Of a stretch of DNA of 25,706 bases, positions 11,985-20,774 are shown one piece after another. Positions within the stretch are counted from its first letter, which is position 1; each line of letters opens with the position of its first letter. Origin of the DNA: a virus. The position numbers and the translations under genes are program-made. The stretch spans positions 1 through 25,706 of the IMG/VR virus record IMGVR_UViG_3300043449_002711; one strand, given 5' to 3'. The notes beneath the pieces were generated by a model. It saw only the letters and a program-made list of their open reading frames with translations, did no database searches and had not been told where the DNA came from.

Positions 11985-12666
11985 ATACGAAGACAAAAGA
12001 GAAGTAATAGATAGAATTATAGAAAAGCATAGATATATCTGGCAGCTAAGAGCTATAGCTTGGATGGATTACGAAGATGTCGCGCAGATAATTAGGTTTC
12101 ATATTTCCAAAAAATGGCATATGTGGAAACAAGATAGGCCGCTTGAACCTTGGATATCTAGAATAACCTCCAATCAAATCAAAAATCTTTTGCGCAATAA
12201 TTATTCTAATTATGCGCGCCCTTGTTTGGGCTGCAAGTTTAATCAAGGCAATGAACCTCCAGCATGTTCGATCACGCCAAGTGGAAAACAGTGTGGAGAA
12301 TGTCCTCTTTATAAGAAATGGGAAAAGACAAAGAAAAGCGCTTATGATGTAAAACTGTGTGTTTCAATAGAGGGCCACAATGATAAAGTTTTTGGAATGG
12401 CCGATAATAATTTTGATATATTATCAAGCGCTTCAAGACTGCATGAAGAGATGAAGCTTTACTTGGCTCCAAAACAATACAAAGTATATTCTAGATTATA
12501 TATTGATGGCGCTGATGAAGAAAAAGTAGCGGCTGAAATGGGCTATAAAACAAACGAAAAGGGCAAGAAAGCGGGATACAAACAAATAAAAAATCTAAAA
12601 AAGCTTTTCAAGAAAGTTGCTCTAAAAATACTTCAGAACGAAGATATTTTAACCACCCATGAATAA
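11953..12666 (+). CDS. Phage sigma70-family sigma factor with Cys cluster
   Basis: From the ATG at 11953 the product is 237 aa. Residues about 37-80 resemble sigma region 2 (DYEDVAQIIRFHISKKWHMW, then PLEPWISRITSNQIKNLLR). A cysteine cluster follows (C91, C94, C105, C114, C117), then a region-4-like helix set (LAPKQYKVYSRLYIDGADEE and KVAAEMGY) and a basic C-terminus. A sigma factor in the late block is reminiscent of T4 gp55, which directs host polymerase to late promoters. The Cys cluster between the two domains is unusual and may bind zinc. The frame is open to 11923, so that start is possible. It overlaps the zinc-ribbon gene by 32 bases and the next gene by eight. Confidence 0.78.
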   Translation: MEAQKTKRKIKYEDKREVIDRIIEKHRYIWQLRAIAWMDYEDVAQIIRFHISKKWHMWKQDRPLEPWISRITSNQIKNLLRNNYSNYARPCLGCKFNQGNEPPACSITPSGKQCGECPLYKKWEKTKKSAYDVKLCVSIEGHNDKVFGMADNNFDILSSASRLHEEMKLYLAPKQYKVYSRLYIDGADEEKVAAEMGYKTNEKGKKAGYKQIKNLKKLFKKVALKILQNEDILTTHE

Positions 12667-13720
12667 TGAAATTAAGTTTTCACCAGAGGATGGCGAAAAG
12701 ATAAAGCAGCTTGCAGCGGAATTCCCAGATTTAAATTTAATTACAAAAAAATTCTTCAATAATGAGGAGTTGGATGGCAGAAGTAAAGAGGGTATAGCTA
12801 TAAGAGCTTACCTTGTTACAAACAAGATAAACTACAAAACATCAAAGTATCAAAAAGTTGGTAATCTGCCCCTCTCTGAGGCACAAAAAGAATTTATTGT
12901 TCAGCAAACTAAACTTGGCTTATCTAGTTTAAAAATTGCAGAGTTGCTATATCCAGACAAGCAAGTTGTTCAGATGAGTCTTGAGCAGAGAACGGTCATG
13001 AATTATATACGTTCTCTTGAGGATTTGCCTCAAGTCGAAAGCGAAAGCGCGCTCGGAACTAAGTATCAAGTTCCTCGTTCTGTTGAGCGTATAGCTAATA
13101 AGATTAATGATGCCACTGGGGAAAATATAAATAAAGATAGGCTCACTAGGCAGCAAAAGGTATGTATAGATAAACTGGGCATTAACTTAAACAATTCAAG
13201 GTTTCAGAAAATAATTAATTGCTATACCTCGCTCGACGATAGAAATATATTTGAGCAGGAATTTATAAGAATGACTTGGGACAAGCCTGATCTTACGGCT
13301 GATGAAGTTAATCTATACATGAATGTTTGCAAAGAGATTATAAACTTAGAAACTACTTCTAGGCATTTAGATAAATTGAATAAAATGTTTGAAGAGACTC
13401 AGGAGCAAAACGAAATGAGTATTCGTTTAGCTGAAATCATTAAGGCAAAAAGTAGTGAATATCATCAATGCGAAGGCCGCGTCGAAAGTTTAATTAAAAA
13501 ATTACAAGGGGATCGTAGGGAAAGAATATCCTCTAAACAAAAAGAAAACGCATCTATATTATCTATAGTTCAACTCTTTCAAGATGAAGAAGAAAGAGCT
13601 AATATGATAAAAATTGCTGAAATGCAAAAGTCGTTAGTTGCAGACGAGGCAAAAAAGATGGAAACTATGGTGGAATGGAAAGCTCGTATTCTTGGCATAT
13701 CATTAGATGATGCAATTTAG
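12659..13720 (+). CDS. Helical DNA-binding-like protein, possible small terminase role (353 aa)
   Basis: The 353-aa protein is mostly helical. A segment at about 71-115 (LPLSEAQKEFIVQQTKLGLS, then LKIAELLYP) looks like a helix-turn-helix. The middle (about 225-300) is a long charged helix and the end is acidic. No family is firmly recognised. Its place just before the nuclease and terL genes is where small terminase subunits usually lie, which makes that the main hypothesis, but it is longer than a typical TerS. It overlaps its neighbours by 8 and 14 bases. Confidence 0.5.
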   Translation: MNNEIKFSPEDGEKIKQLAAEFPDLNLITKKFFNNEELDGRSKEGIAIRAYLVTNKINYKTSKYQKVGNLPLSEAQKEFIVQQTKLGLSSLKIAELLYPDKQVVQMSLEQRTVMNYIRSLEDLPQVESESALGTKYQVPRSVERIANKINDATGENINKDRLTRQQKVCIDKLGINLNNSRFQKIINCYTSLDDRNIFEQEFIRMTWDKPDLTADEVNLYMNVCKEIINLETTSRHLDKLNKMFEETQEQNEMSIRLAEIIKAKSSEYHQCEGRVESLIKKLQGDRRERISSKQKENASILSIVQLFQDEEERANMIKIAEMQKSLVADEAKKMETMVEWKARILGISLDDAI

Positions 13721-14687
13721 CGACTCCAACTGTTGCAAAATATGCCACAGTTCCTTTAATTCAGAAAGGAGCTTGCACGCACATTTAAAGAAGCATAAGG
13801 TTTCTCTTAACGAGTATTATATTACTCATTATCCTAGAAAAAACCTTTTAACGGGAACTCTTTTGCCCTTTAAAGATAAAGAGTCTTATTTTCAAAATGA
13901 TTTTGCCAACAGAGAGCAGCTATTACGTTGGTGCGAGATAGAAAAGCCAGAAATTGTAAAAGAATATATAAAAAAAATGCTTGCTAATCGAATAGAAAGT
14001 AAAGGTTTAAAATATGCACCATGCCACTTAGACTTGGAAACTAGCGAAATGCCTTCCATAGATATTTATAAAAAACATTTCGGCACATATTCAAAAATTT
14101 GCGACGAATTAAAAATAAACCCGATGTTCAGGAGATCTCTGCCAAAAAAGTTCCATGAAGATTATTCCAATGTTAATATTTTTATAGATACTAGAGAGCA
14201 GCAGCCACTAACATTCAAAAATCAAAAAAGCGTTAAGTTAGATTTCGGAGATTATACAGCGAGTGGAACAAATTATACAAAAACATTTGTTGACCGCAAA
14301 TCAGAATCTGATTTTAAAGGAACTCTTGTTGGAGAAAATTTAGATAGGTTTAGGCGCGAGCTTGAAAGATGCAAGAGCATGGAATGTTATTTGTATATTG
14401 TTGTGGAGTCTTCTTTAGATCGTATAAAAAATAATAATGACTTTGCTCCTCATAAGGCTAATCTTAAATTTATCTATCATAACATGAGATTATTGCAGCA
14501 TGAGTTCGCTGGATATTGCCAATTTGTATTTTCTGGAAACAGATCGAATAGTGAAATTTTAATTCCTAAGTTGACTGCAATTGGAAACATCCTTTGGGAT
14601 GTGGACGTTCAATACTTTTTAGACAAGGACTCATCATGGCTTGGATCGAAGGAAATCAAAAAAGAAAATCTCCATTTCGCAACGTAA
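13707..14687 (+). CDS. C2H2 zinc finger + ERCC4-type nuclease
   Basis: Three parts are visible in 326 aa. A C2H2 finger is at the N-terminus (C10-x2-C13-x12-H26-x3-H30). A segment at about 113-141 (MPSIDIYKKHFGTYSKICDE) resembles the homing-endonuclease-associated repeat (FG-[ST]-[WY]-x-x-x-x). An ERCC4/XPF-like nuclease core has DTREQ (D161, R163, E164), FGDY (181-183) and VDRKS (D196, R197, K198), followed by a basic helix LDRFRRELERCKS. ERCC4 nucleases cut branched or structured DNA. The gene overlaps terL by 52 bases. It could resolve DNA before packaging or be a mobile endonuclease settled beside terL. Confidence 0.82.
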   Translation: MMQFSDSNCCKICHSSFNSERSLHAHLKKHKVSLNEYYITHYPRKNLLTGTLLPFKDKESYFQNDFANREQLLRWCEIEKPEIVKEYIKKMLANRIESKGLKYAPCHLDLETSEMPSIDIYKKHFGTYSKICDELKINPMFRRSLPKKFHEDYSNVNIFIDTREQQPLTFKNQKSVKLDFGDYTASGTNYTKTFVDRKSESDFKGTLVGENLDRFRRELERCKSMECYLYIVVESSLDRIKNNNDFAPHKANLKFIYHNMRLLQHEFAGYCQFVFSGNRSNSEILIPKLTAIGNILWDVDVQYFLDKDSSWLGSKEIKKENLHFAT

Positions 14688-16504
14688 ATGAAGAAATCCT
14701 GTCTAAACAGGGGTTCTTAGAAGAAAGAGAGGCGAAGATTTTGCTTTATAAATTTTTGCGTTCAAATATCTCTTTTTCTTCCGAAATTATTTGCGGCGTA
14801 AAGCTATTTCCATTTCAACACATGGCAATTAAAACCATGTTTGAAACAGATTACTCTATGATGGTGTGGAGCCGTGGATTATCGAAGAGCTTTACCTGTG
14901 CTGTTTTTGCATCTTTAGATGCAATATTAAATCAGGGAGTTCATATTGGAATTGTTAGCAAAACATTTCGTCAGGCAAAAATGATTTTTAGAAAGATAGA
15001 AGAAATTGCCGAAAAACCCAACGCTGCGTTTTTGAAACAATGCATGACTAAAGTGTCAAAAAGCTCAGACGAATGGACTATGGAGTTTGGCAGAAGCAAA
15101 ATAACTTGTTTGCCTCTAGGCGACGGCGAAAAACTTCGCGGTTTTCGCTTTCACCGCATGATGATTGATGAATTCTTGCTTATGCCAGATCGTATTTTTA
15201 ACGAAGTAATTATTCCGTTTCTTTCTGTAGTGCAGAATCCGACAGAGAGAAAACAGGTTTATGATCTAGAAACCGAATTGATAAAACGCGGAGAAATGAA
15301 AGAGGAGGATAGGTTTGTTTGGCCGAACAATAAAATTATTGTTCTTTCTTCTGCATCTTACCAATTTGAATACATGTATAAGCTTTACAAGCAGTATGAA
15401 AACCTTATCGTTACGCCAGAAAAAAATGCCAAGGGCGCTGCAACAAGGGCAATCTTACACTTTAGTTATGATATTGCGCCTCATGGGTTATACGACGAAA
15501 GTTTGTTAACTCAGGCTAAAGCTACAATGTCAGAGTCTCAATTTAAACGAGAGTTCGGATCTCAATTTGTTGATGATTCCTCTGGATATTTTAAGTTAAG
15601 CAAAATGCACGAATGCACTATAAAGGTTGGTGAAGGTCAGTGCATTGAACTTGCTGGAGAAAAGAATGCCGAATATATTTTAAGCTTTGACCCATCTTGG
15701 GCAGAAAATGAATCTTCTGACGACTTTGCCATGAATATTATAAAGCTAGATAAGACAAGTCGTAAAGGCACCCTCGTTCATAATTACGGCCTGTCAGGAA
15801 CAAATTTAAGAAAGCATATTGAATATTTTCACTACTTGCTCACAAACTTTAATATTGTTGCAATGTGTGGCGACTATAACGGAGGCTTGCAATTCATTAA
15901 CGCCGCAAACGAAAGTGAGCTTTTTAAAAATAGCAAGATAGAAGTTAAAACATTTGAAGCAGATTTTGATACTCCTGAAATTTATCAAGATGAGCTAAGA
16001 AAAGCTAGATCTTCTTACAACAAGAGCACAAATAAGATTTGCTATTTGCGAGTTCCAACTAGCAATTGGATAAGATATGCTAATGAACTATTACAGTCAA
16101 ACTTTGACCACAGAAAAATACTATTCGCCGCCGAAGCTGTAGATAATGACTTTTCCGCGCAAAAAAGCAAAAATATTCCAATTAAAAATCTTAAATTTAT
16201 TAGAGATCAGGAAGATGGGCAGAGCTTAGAGGCGAAAATGGTAGACTTCGTTGATCATCAAGCGGATATGATTGAATTAGTAAAAGCTCAATGCTCTCTT
16301 ATAGTTCCAACAACAACAGCTAATGGGCACCAAAGCTTTGATCTACCGCCAGAATTAAAAAAACAAAGCGGTGCAGAAAAAACAAGGAAGGACTCTTATT
16401 CTTGTTTAGTCCTCGGAAATTGGATGGCAAAAGTTTACTTCGATATGATTGATATTAAAGTCGAAAGAACAAGTGCCACATTTGTTCCATTTTTCGCTAG
16501 GTAA
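14636..16504 (+). CDS. terL: Terminase large subunit
   Basis: From 14636, which has AGGA seven bases upstream, the product is 622 aa. The ATPase half has a variant Walker A SRGLSKS (79-85), Walker B RMMIDE (D178, E179) and the coupling motif IIVLSSASY (about 234-242). The nuclease half has ILSFDPSWAE (D352), MCGDYNGG (D413) and a late FVDHQADMI acidic segment, consistent with an RNase H-like packaging nuclease. It powers DNA translocation into proheads and cuts concatemers. The frame is open to 14594, but the Shine-Dalgarno favours 14636. It is followed by a hairpin and then the portal gene. Confidence 0.93.
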   Translation: MAWIEGNQKRKSPFRNVNEEILSKQGFLEEREAKILLYKFLRSNISFSSEIICGVKLFPFQHMAIKTMFETDYSMMVWSRGLSKSFTCAVFASLDAILNQGVHIGIVSKTFRQAKMIFRKIEEIAEKPNAAFLKQCMTKVSKSSDEWTMEFGRSKITCLPLGDGEKLRGFRFHRMMIDEFLLMPDRIFNEVIIPFLSVVQNPTERKQVYDLETELIKRGEMKEEDRFVWPNNKIIVLSSASYQFEYMYKLYKQYENLIVTPEKNAKGAATRAILHFSYDIAPHGLYDESLLTQAKATMSESQFKREFGSQFVDDSSGYFKLSKMHECTIKVGEGQCIELAGEKNAEYILSFDPSWAENESSDDFAMNIIKLDKTSRKGTLVHNYGLSGTNLRKHIEYFHYLLTNFNIVAMCGDYNGGLQFINAANESELFKNSKIEVKTFEADFDTPEIYQDELRKARSSYNKSTNKICYLRVPTSNWIRYANELLQSNFDHRKILFAAEAVDNDFSAQKSKNIPIKNLKFIRDQEDGQSLEAKMVDFVDHQADMIELVKAQCSLIVPTTTANGHQSFDLPPELKKQSGAEKTRKDSYSCLVLGNWMAKVYFDMIDIKVERTSATFVPFFAR

Positions 16505-16545
16505 AAGTTACAAAAAGTACTTTTGATACTTTTAGTGTAACTTTT
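16503..16545. terminator. AT-rich stem-loop between terL and portal
   Basis: The arms at 16503-16519 and 16527-16545 pair over about 17 bp with a two-base bulge and a seven-base loop, flanked by A- and T-runs. It could act as a weak intrinsic terminator in either direction, or as an mRNA stabiliser. The right arm includes GTGTAACT (16535-16542), one change from the GTGTAAAT motif. Confidence 0.5.
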
Positions 16546-16556
16546 ATTATAATAAA

Positions 16557-18467
16557 ATGCCAAGAGAATATAATAAAAAGTCAGAGTATTGGAATAGATT
16601 TAAAGCCCCACAGCCTATCGGTCAAAATAATTTTGAGCCAAAGCTAGTTGGAGACTCTTATTTTACTGATATTTCTAAGGCATCAAGATCAACTGCCGCC
16701 AGCAAGTCTACTCAGATTAGAGTTCCCGCAAATGGCACAGACTCCAATATTAGAAGGTATGCTCTTTTAAGTCAGGGAATGCTCCCTTATGACTTCTCTA
16801 AAGATGGCGTTGATGTAAGAGATGCAATTTTACTCTGTCAAAAAGCTTACGCTAATGTCGCTATTGTTAGAAATACAATAGATATCGCCACCGAGTTCGC
16901 AAATACAGATATATATTTAGAAGGCGGCACCGAGCGTAGCAGAGAATTTTTCAACAAATGGTTTAAAAAGATAAAGCTTTGGAAATTAAAAGATCAGTAT
17001 TTTCGCGAATATTATCGCAGTGGCAATATTTTTTATTACCGCATCGATGGAAAATTTAATGCGGAAGACTTTAAACTACTCTCTGGTTTAAGCGAAAATG
17101 GAATCGTCAATAACCAAGTTCCTCTTCGTTATATCCTTATTAATCCATACGATATCGTAGCAAAGATATCAAGTTCATTTGCGGAGGCTGTATATGAAAA
17201 AGTATTGTCGGAGTACGAGCTTGAAAAATTAAAGAATCCAAAAACTGACGAAGATGTTGAATTATTGAAAGGCTTTCCTCAAGAAGTTCAAGATCAAATA
17301 AAAAAGAAACAATATTTTCGCGACGGATTGAAGATGAAGCTTGATCCAAAATTTTTGCTTTATTCATTTTACAAAAAACAAGATTATGAGCCATTCGCTA
17401 TCCCATTTGCTTATCCAGTTCTTGAGGATGTAAACGCCAAAATAGAATTAAAACACATTGATCAAGCAATTGCCAGAACTGTCGAAAATGTTATTTTGCT
17501 TATCACTATGGGCGCAGAACCAGACAAGGGTGGAATTAATCCAGCGAACATGACAGCCATGCAAAACTTATTTATGAACGAAAGCGTGGGTCGCGTTCTT
17601 GTTTCCGACTATACCACCAAGGCAGACTTTGTAATTCCAGATCTTAAAAAAGTAGTTGGAGAAGAAAAATACAAAATACTGAACCAAGATATTAAAGAAG
17701 GCTTGATGAATGTAATGCTTGGCGATGATAAATACAATGGTCAAAGCGCAAAAATAGGCTTCTTCATGGAAAGATTAAAAGAGGCTCGCAATGCATTTTT
17801 GAATGATATTCTTCAACCAGAAATTATTCGCATATCAAAAGATTTAGGATTTAGATCTTATCCAATAGCCAAGTTTAGCGAGATTGATCTCAAGGACGAA
17901 GTACAATACATGAGAACAATTAGCCGCTTGATGGAAGTTGGAATCCTTACGCCACAACAAGGCATTGAGTCTATTAATAATGGTAAGTTGCCAAATGTTG
18001 ACGATATGGACGCCGCTCAAAATAAACTTGTAACAGACAGAGAAAAGGGATATTACAATCCTATTGTTGGTGGAGTTCCAATGATGCAAAGTGAAGCTCC
18101 AGCTTTAACTGCGGCTCCAAAAGAATCTGGTGCAGGTAGACCAATTGGCGCAACAGCTTCGCGCAAAGATATACAATCTACAATTTATGAAATTGATGCT
18201 TTCATGAAAGCTTCTGAGGATTTTGCCGCTAAAAAATTTAGCGTTAAAAAATTGAACAAAACTCAAAAAGAGAACTTAGAAAGTCTTTGCAAAAAAGTAA
18301 TAGCGTCAAGTAGTAGAGATGATTGGGTCGCTAATATTCAAAAGTGCATGGCTAGTTTTGATGAAATAGAGAAATTGCAGCCAATGAATGAAGTAGTAAA
18401 AGTAGCAGATGAATTTCAATTAGATGAATATTCTGCGGCTATTTTGCATCATTCTACTGTAAAATAA
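16557..18467 (+). CDS. Portal protein
   Basis: The 636-aa protein directly follows terL and precedes the protease gene, the canonical portal position. Visible features are a polar N-terminal arm, an alpha/beta core with YREYYRSGNIFYYRIDG-like and LRYILINPYDIVAKI segments, a long helix-rich stem region (about 295-420, including KHIDQAIARTVENVILLITM), and a C-terminal charged tail. Portals form the dodecameric ring at the capsid vertex through which DNA passes. The length is at the upper end of the usual range. The C-terminal 100 residues (rich in Ala, Ser and Lys) may be a crown extension. Confidence 0.88.
   Translation: MPREYNKKSEYWNRFKAPQPIGQNNFEPKLVGDSYFTDISKASRSTAASKSTQIRVPANGTDSNIRRYALLSQGMLPYDFSKDGVDVRDAILLCQKAYANVAIVRNTIDIATEFANTDIYLEGGTERSREFFNKWFKKIKLWKLKDQYFREYYRSGNIFYYRIDGKFNAEDFKLLSGLSENGIVNNQVPLRYILINPYDIVAKISSSFAEAVYEKVLSEYELEKLKNPKTDEDVELLKGFPQEVQDQIKKKQYFRDGLKMKLDPKFLLYSFYKKQDYEPFAIPFAYPVLEDVNAKIELKHIDQAIARTVENVILLITMGAEPDKGGINPANMTAMQNLFMNESVGRVLVSDYTTKADFVIPDLKKVVGEEKYKILNQDIKEGLMNVMLGDDKYNGQSAKIGFFMERLKEARNAFLNDILQPEIIRISKDLGFRSYPIAKFSEIDLKDEVQYMRTISRLMEVGILTPQQGIESINNGKLPNVDDMDAAQNKLVTDREKGYYNPIVGGVPMMQSEAPALTAAPKESGAGRPIGATASRKDIQSTIYEIDAFMKASEDFAAKKFSVKKLNKTQKENLESLCKKVIASSSRDDWVANIQKCMASFDEIEKLQPMNEVVKVADEFQLDEYSAAILHHSTVK
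18457..18464 (+). promoter_or_regulatory. CTGTAAAA variant of late-type motif
   Basis: CTGTAAAA is followed by six bases and the ATG at 18471, the same spacing as at 8760. It overlaps the last portal codons, so it could be coincidence. Confidence 0.25.
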
Positions 18468-18470
18468 AAT

Positions 18471-20087
18471 ATGGCATTTAAATATAGAACGAAATTAGAT
18501 GGGATTTCCATCGCTTGCCATAAGTTTGGAGACGAAAAATTTCAAGTATCAAAAGCTTCGTTGGAAGAGTTAAAAAAGCTATCTCCAAATATAAATTTAA
18601 AAGATAATCCTGATTTGCTCGGAGTATCGTTTAATCTTGCTGTCCCAAATATGATAAATAACAATGGAGACGGTATTTCTGGAGTTACCGCATCCAAAAT
18701 AGCAAAAAGATTTTTGCATAAATATTTAAATATTGAGCATAACAAAAAACGAGTAGTAGGGCATATAACTAATTATTCTTTTAACAAAATTGATACAAAT
18801 GAATTCTTAGATGATTCTGATGCGGCTAAAACTTTAGACCCACTTTATTTTTCTGTCGCTGGGGTTATATACAGAACAGTAGATAAAGCGTTCACTTCGT
18901 TGATGCTTAGAAATTCCGACATCAACGATTCGTTCAATAATTCTATTTCTGCAAGCTGGGAAATTGGTTTTAGTAATTATTATTTAGCAATTGGAAGCCA
19001 GAAATTAAAAGAAGCTGAAATTGTTACAGATCCCAATCAAGTAGAAGAGCTTTCTCAATTTTTAAAAGCCAAAGGCGGTTCTGGCAAAATGAAAGACGGA
19101 ACTCCAATTTATCGTTTGATTGTTGGAGAAATATATCCTCTTGGTGGAGGCTTCACTACAAATCCAGCTGCTCAAGTAAAAGGAGTTGTATCTCTGGATG
19201 AAAATGCAACGTTCTCTCTCAAAAGTTCAGAGGACGAAGAAGAAAATGAAGAAATGAACGAGGATTTAGAGATGGAAGATTCTTCTGCTGATTACAAGCA
19301 AGAAGTAGCTGCATTTCTATCAAATAAAAAATCAAATTCCATTTTTACAATAAAAAATGTAAAAAACATAAACCATATGGACTTAGAAAAATTAATCGCA
19401 GAATTAAAGTCTGCTCTTCTTGAGAAGAAGTTCGGTGAAGAGGCTGTTGCTTCAATGACCAGCCAATTCGCAGAAGCTATCAAGCAAAAAGATGCAGAGT
19501 ACCGCGACTCCATTGCTTCTGAGAAAGAAGCCAAAGAAAAAGCTGAGAAGCTTTACAATGAGACTGTCGCTTCAGTAGAATCAATGAAGACTGAACTTGC
19601 TAAAACTCAAGAAGAGCTTAACAAAATTAAAGAAGCCAAAGCTCAAGAAGAGGCCATCGCTCGCCTGAACGCTCGCGTTGGCGAACTTGATGCCGCCTAT
19701 GATCTTTCTGATGAAGATCGTAAAGTTATCCTCTCAGAAGTTCAAGCTCTTGATGCCGCCGAAGAGTCATTTGCTTCATACAAAGAAAAATTTGCCACTG
19801 TTTGGAAACACAAGAATAAAGAGTTTATCAAGGCTCAGGCTGCTGAGATCGAAAAGAAAATCGCGGAGCAAGTTGAGGCTCGCCTCAAGGAAGTCAGCAA
19901 AGCTTCTACCACTGCAAATGCAGAGGTAAAAACAGAAGAGAAAAAAGCTGATGTTGCCGCTGCGCTCGAAAACGCAACAGCTACGAACAAAGCTCCCGAT
20001 AGCAAAATCGCTGTCGAACAATCTTTCCGTGAGAAGTTTGCAAAAGCTTTCTCTCGCGAAAATATTAGCGTAAGCTATTCTAAATAA
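18471..20087 (+). CDS. Prohead protease fused to scaffold
   Basis: The 538-aa protein has two parts. Residues 1 to about 245 resemble a herpes/HK97-type prohead serine protease: KKRVVGHITNY gives the likely catalytic His (H98) and NNSISASWEIGF the Ser region (S158-S162), followed by beta strands to GGGFTTNPAAQV. An acidic linker (about 250-275) leads to residues 303-538, which are highly helical and charged, as in scaffold proteins. M303 (19377) begins a self-contained 236-aa scaffold frame, and codons become GC-richer soon after it. Such a nested scaffold is known in other phages, for example lambda C/Nu3. Confidence 0.83.
   Translation: MAFKYRTKLDGISIACHKFGDEKFQVSKASLEELKKLSPNINLKDNPDLLGVSFNLAVPNMINNNGDGISGVTASKIAKRFLHKYLNIEHNKKRVVGHITNYSFNKIDTNEFLDDSDAAKTLDPLYFSVAGVIYRTVDKAFTSLMLRNSDINDSFNNSISASWEIGFSNYYLAIGSQKLKEAEIVTDPNQVEELSQFLKAKGGSGKMKDGTPIYRLIVGEIYPLGGGFTTNPAAQVKGVVSLDENATFSLKSSEDEEENEEMNEDLEMEDSSADYKQEVAAFLSNKKSNSIFTIKNVKNINHMDLEKLIAELKSALLEKKFGEEAVASMTSQFAEAIKQKDAEYRDSIASEKEAKEKAEKLYNETVASVESMKTELAKTQEELNKIKEAKAQEEAIARLNARVGELDAAYDLSDEDRKVILSEVQALDAAEESFASYKEKFATVWKHKNKEFIKAQAAEIEKKIAEQVEARLKEVSKASTTANAEVKTEEKKADVAAALENATATNKAPDSKIAVEQSFREKFAKAFSRENISVSYSK
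19377..20087 (+). CDS. Probable internal in-frame scaffold product (236 aa)
   Basis: An in-frame ATG at codon 303 of the protease gene begins MDLEKLIAELKSALLEKKFG, followed by long coiled-coil-like stretches (KEAKEKAEKLYNETVASVES and onward) and an Ala/Lys-rich tail. The 90 bases before it are very AT-rich and include ATGTAAAA (19357-19364), near the late-type motif. From about 19.4 kb codon choice shifts to that of the capsid genes. Scaffold is needed in far higher amounts than protease, so separate expression makes sense. No Shine-Dalgarno is visible. Confidence 0.55.
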   Translation: MDLEKLIAELKSALLEKKFGEEAVASMTSQFAEAIKQKDAEYRDSIASEKEAKEKAEKLYNETVASVESMKTELAKTQEELNKIKEAKAQEEAIARLNARVGELDAAYDLSDEDRKVILSEVQALDAAEESFASYKEKFATVWKHKNKEFIKAQAAEIEKKIAEQVEARLKEVSKASTTANAEVKTEEKKADVAAALENATATNKAPDSKIAVEQSFREKFAKAFSRENISVSYSK

Positions 20088-20097
20088 TAAAAATTAA

Positions 20098-20105
20098 CTG
20101 TAAAC
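20098..20105 (+). promoter_or_regulatory. CTGTAAAC late-type motif with SD downstream
   Basis: CTGTAAAC lies 19 bases before the ATG at 20125. The leader contains AAAGGAAA, a Shine-Dalgarno site at good spacing. A likely promoter for the capsid genes. Confidence 0.4.
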
Positions 20106-20124
20106 AACACTAAAGGAAAATAAT

Positions 20125-20754
20125 ATGGCACTTCGTCTATTACCATTTCGTCAATACGACGATCATGATGTAGTAAATATGTACGCTCTCGCTGACGCCT
20201 CCGTCAACGACAACGTAACAGGCGTTGGTAGCGGTGATGCTGGTGTTTTCGTTAAAGTTTCCGCTGGCAACTTTGACTTAGACCCCGTATCTTACGCTTC
20301 CGACTCTTATCTCGGCAAGACCGACTATCCATTCGTCGGTGCAAACTCATATCCCAAGGTAAATCTCAAAGTTGAGCCCGCCGCTTCAGGCGATCTCACC
20401 AACTGCCTTGGCCTCACCCTCCGTCAGACTGCAAAGTTCGACGAAAACGGTGAAAAGCTTCTTTATTATCGCCAGAAAGCTGAAGAGCTTATGTGCGTTC
20501 TGCCTGGTCAAGCTGTACCAGTCGCTACACGCGGCGTATTTACACTTGGACCAACAGCCATCGACGGTACTCTTACCGTTGGCAACGCATTCAAGCTTTC
20601 CGCTAATGCCGGTAAAGTAACAGGCTGCGCCCATGATGACGCTGGCAAGCTCGGTCTTGTACTCGGTACAGGCACCCGCTCACCACTCACCTCCACAGCA
20701 AACCTCAACGACCAGTTCTCCGGTGCATTCGCCGTAGTTGGTCTGCGCATGTAA
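20125..20754 (+). CDS. Capsid accessory or decoration-like protein (209 aa)
   Basis: The 209-aa protein begins MALRLLPFRQYDDHDVVNMY and is rich in Gly, Ala, Val and Thr with beta-strand patterns (TRGVFTLGPTAIDGTLTVGN). It lies between scaffold and the major capsid gene, as do capsid decoration and stabilising proteins of many phages. Codons are markedly GC-enriched and uniform, like those of the major capsid gene, which signals high expression. AAAGGA precedes the start. The exact role is inferred from position and codon use. Confidence 0.68.
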   Translation: MALRLLPFRQYDDHDVVNMYALADASVNDNVTGVGSGDAGVFVKVSAGNFDLDPVSYASDSYLGKTDYPFVGANSYPKVNLKVEPAASGDLTNCLGLTLRQTAKFDENGEKLLYYRQKAEELMCVLPGQAVPVATRGVFTLGPTAIDGTLTVGNAFKLSANAGKVTGCAHDDAGKLGLVLGTGTRSPLTSTANLNDQFSGAFAVVGLRM

Positions 20755-20774
20755 TAAGAAAGGAATTATCTTAA

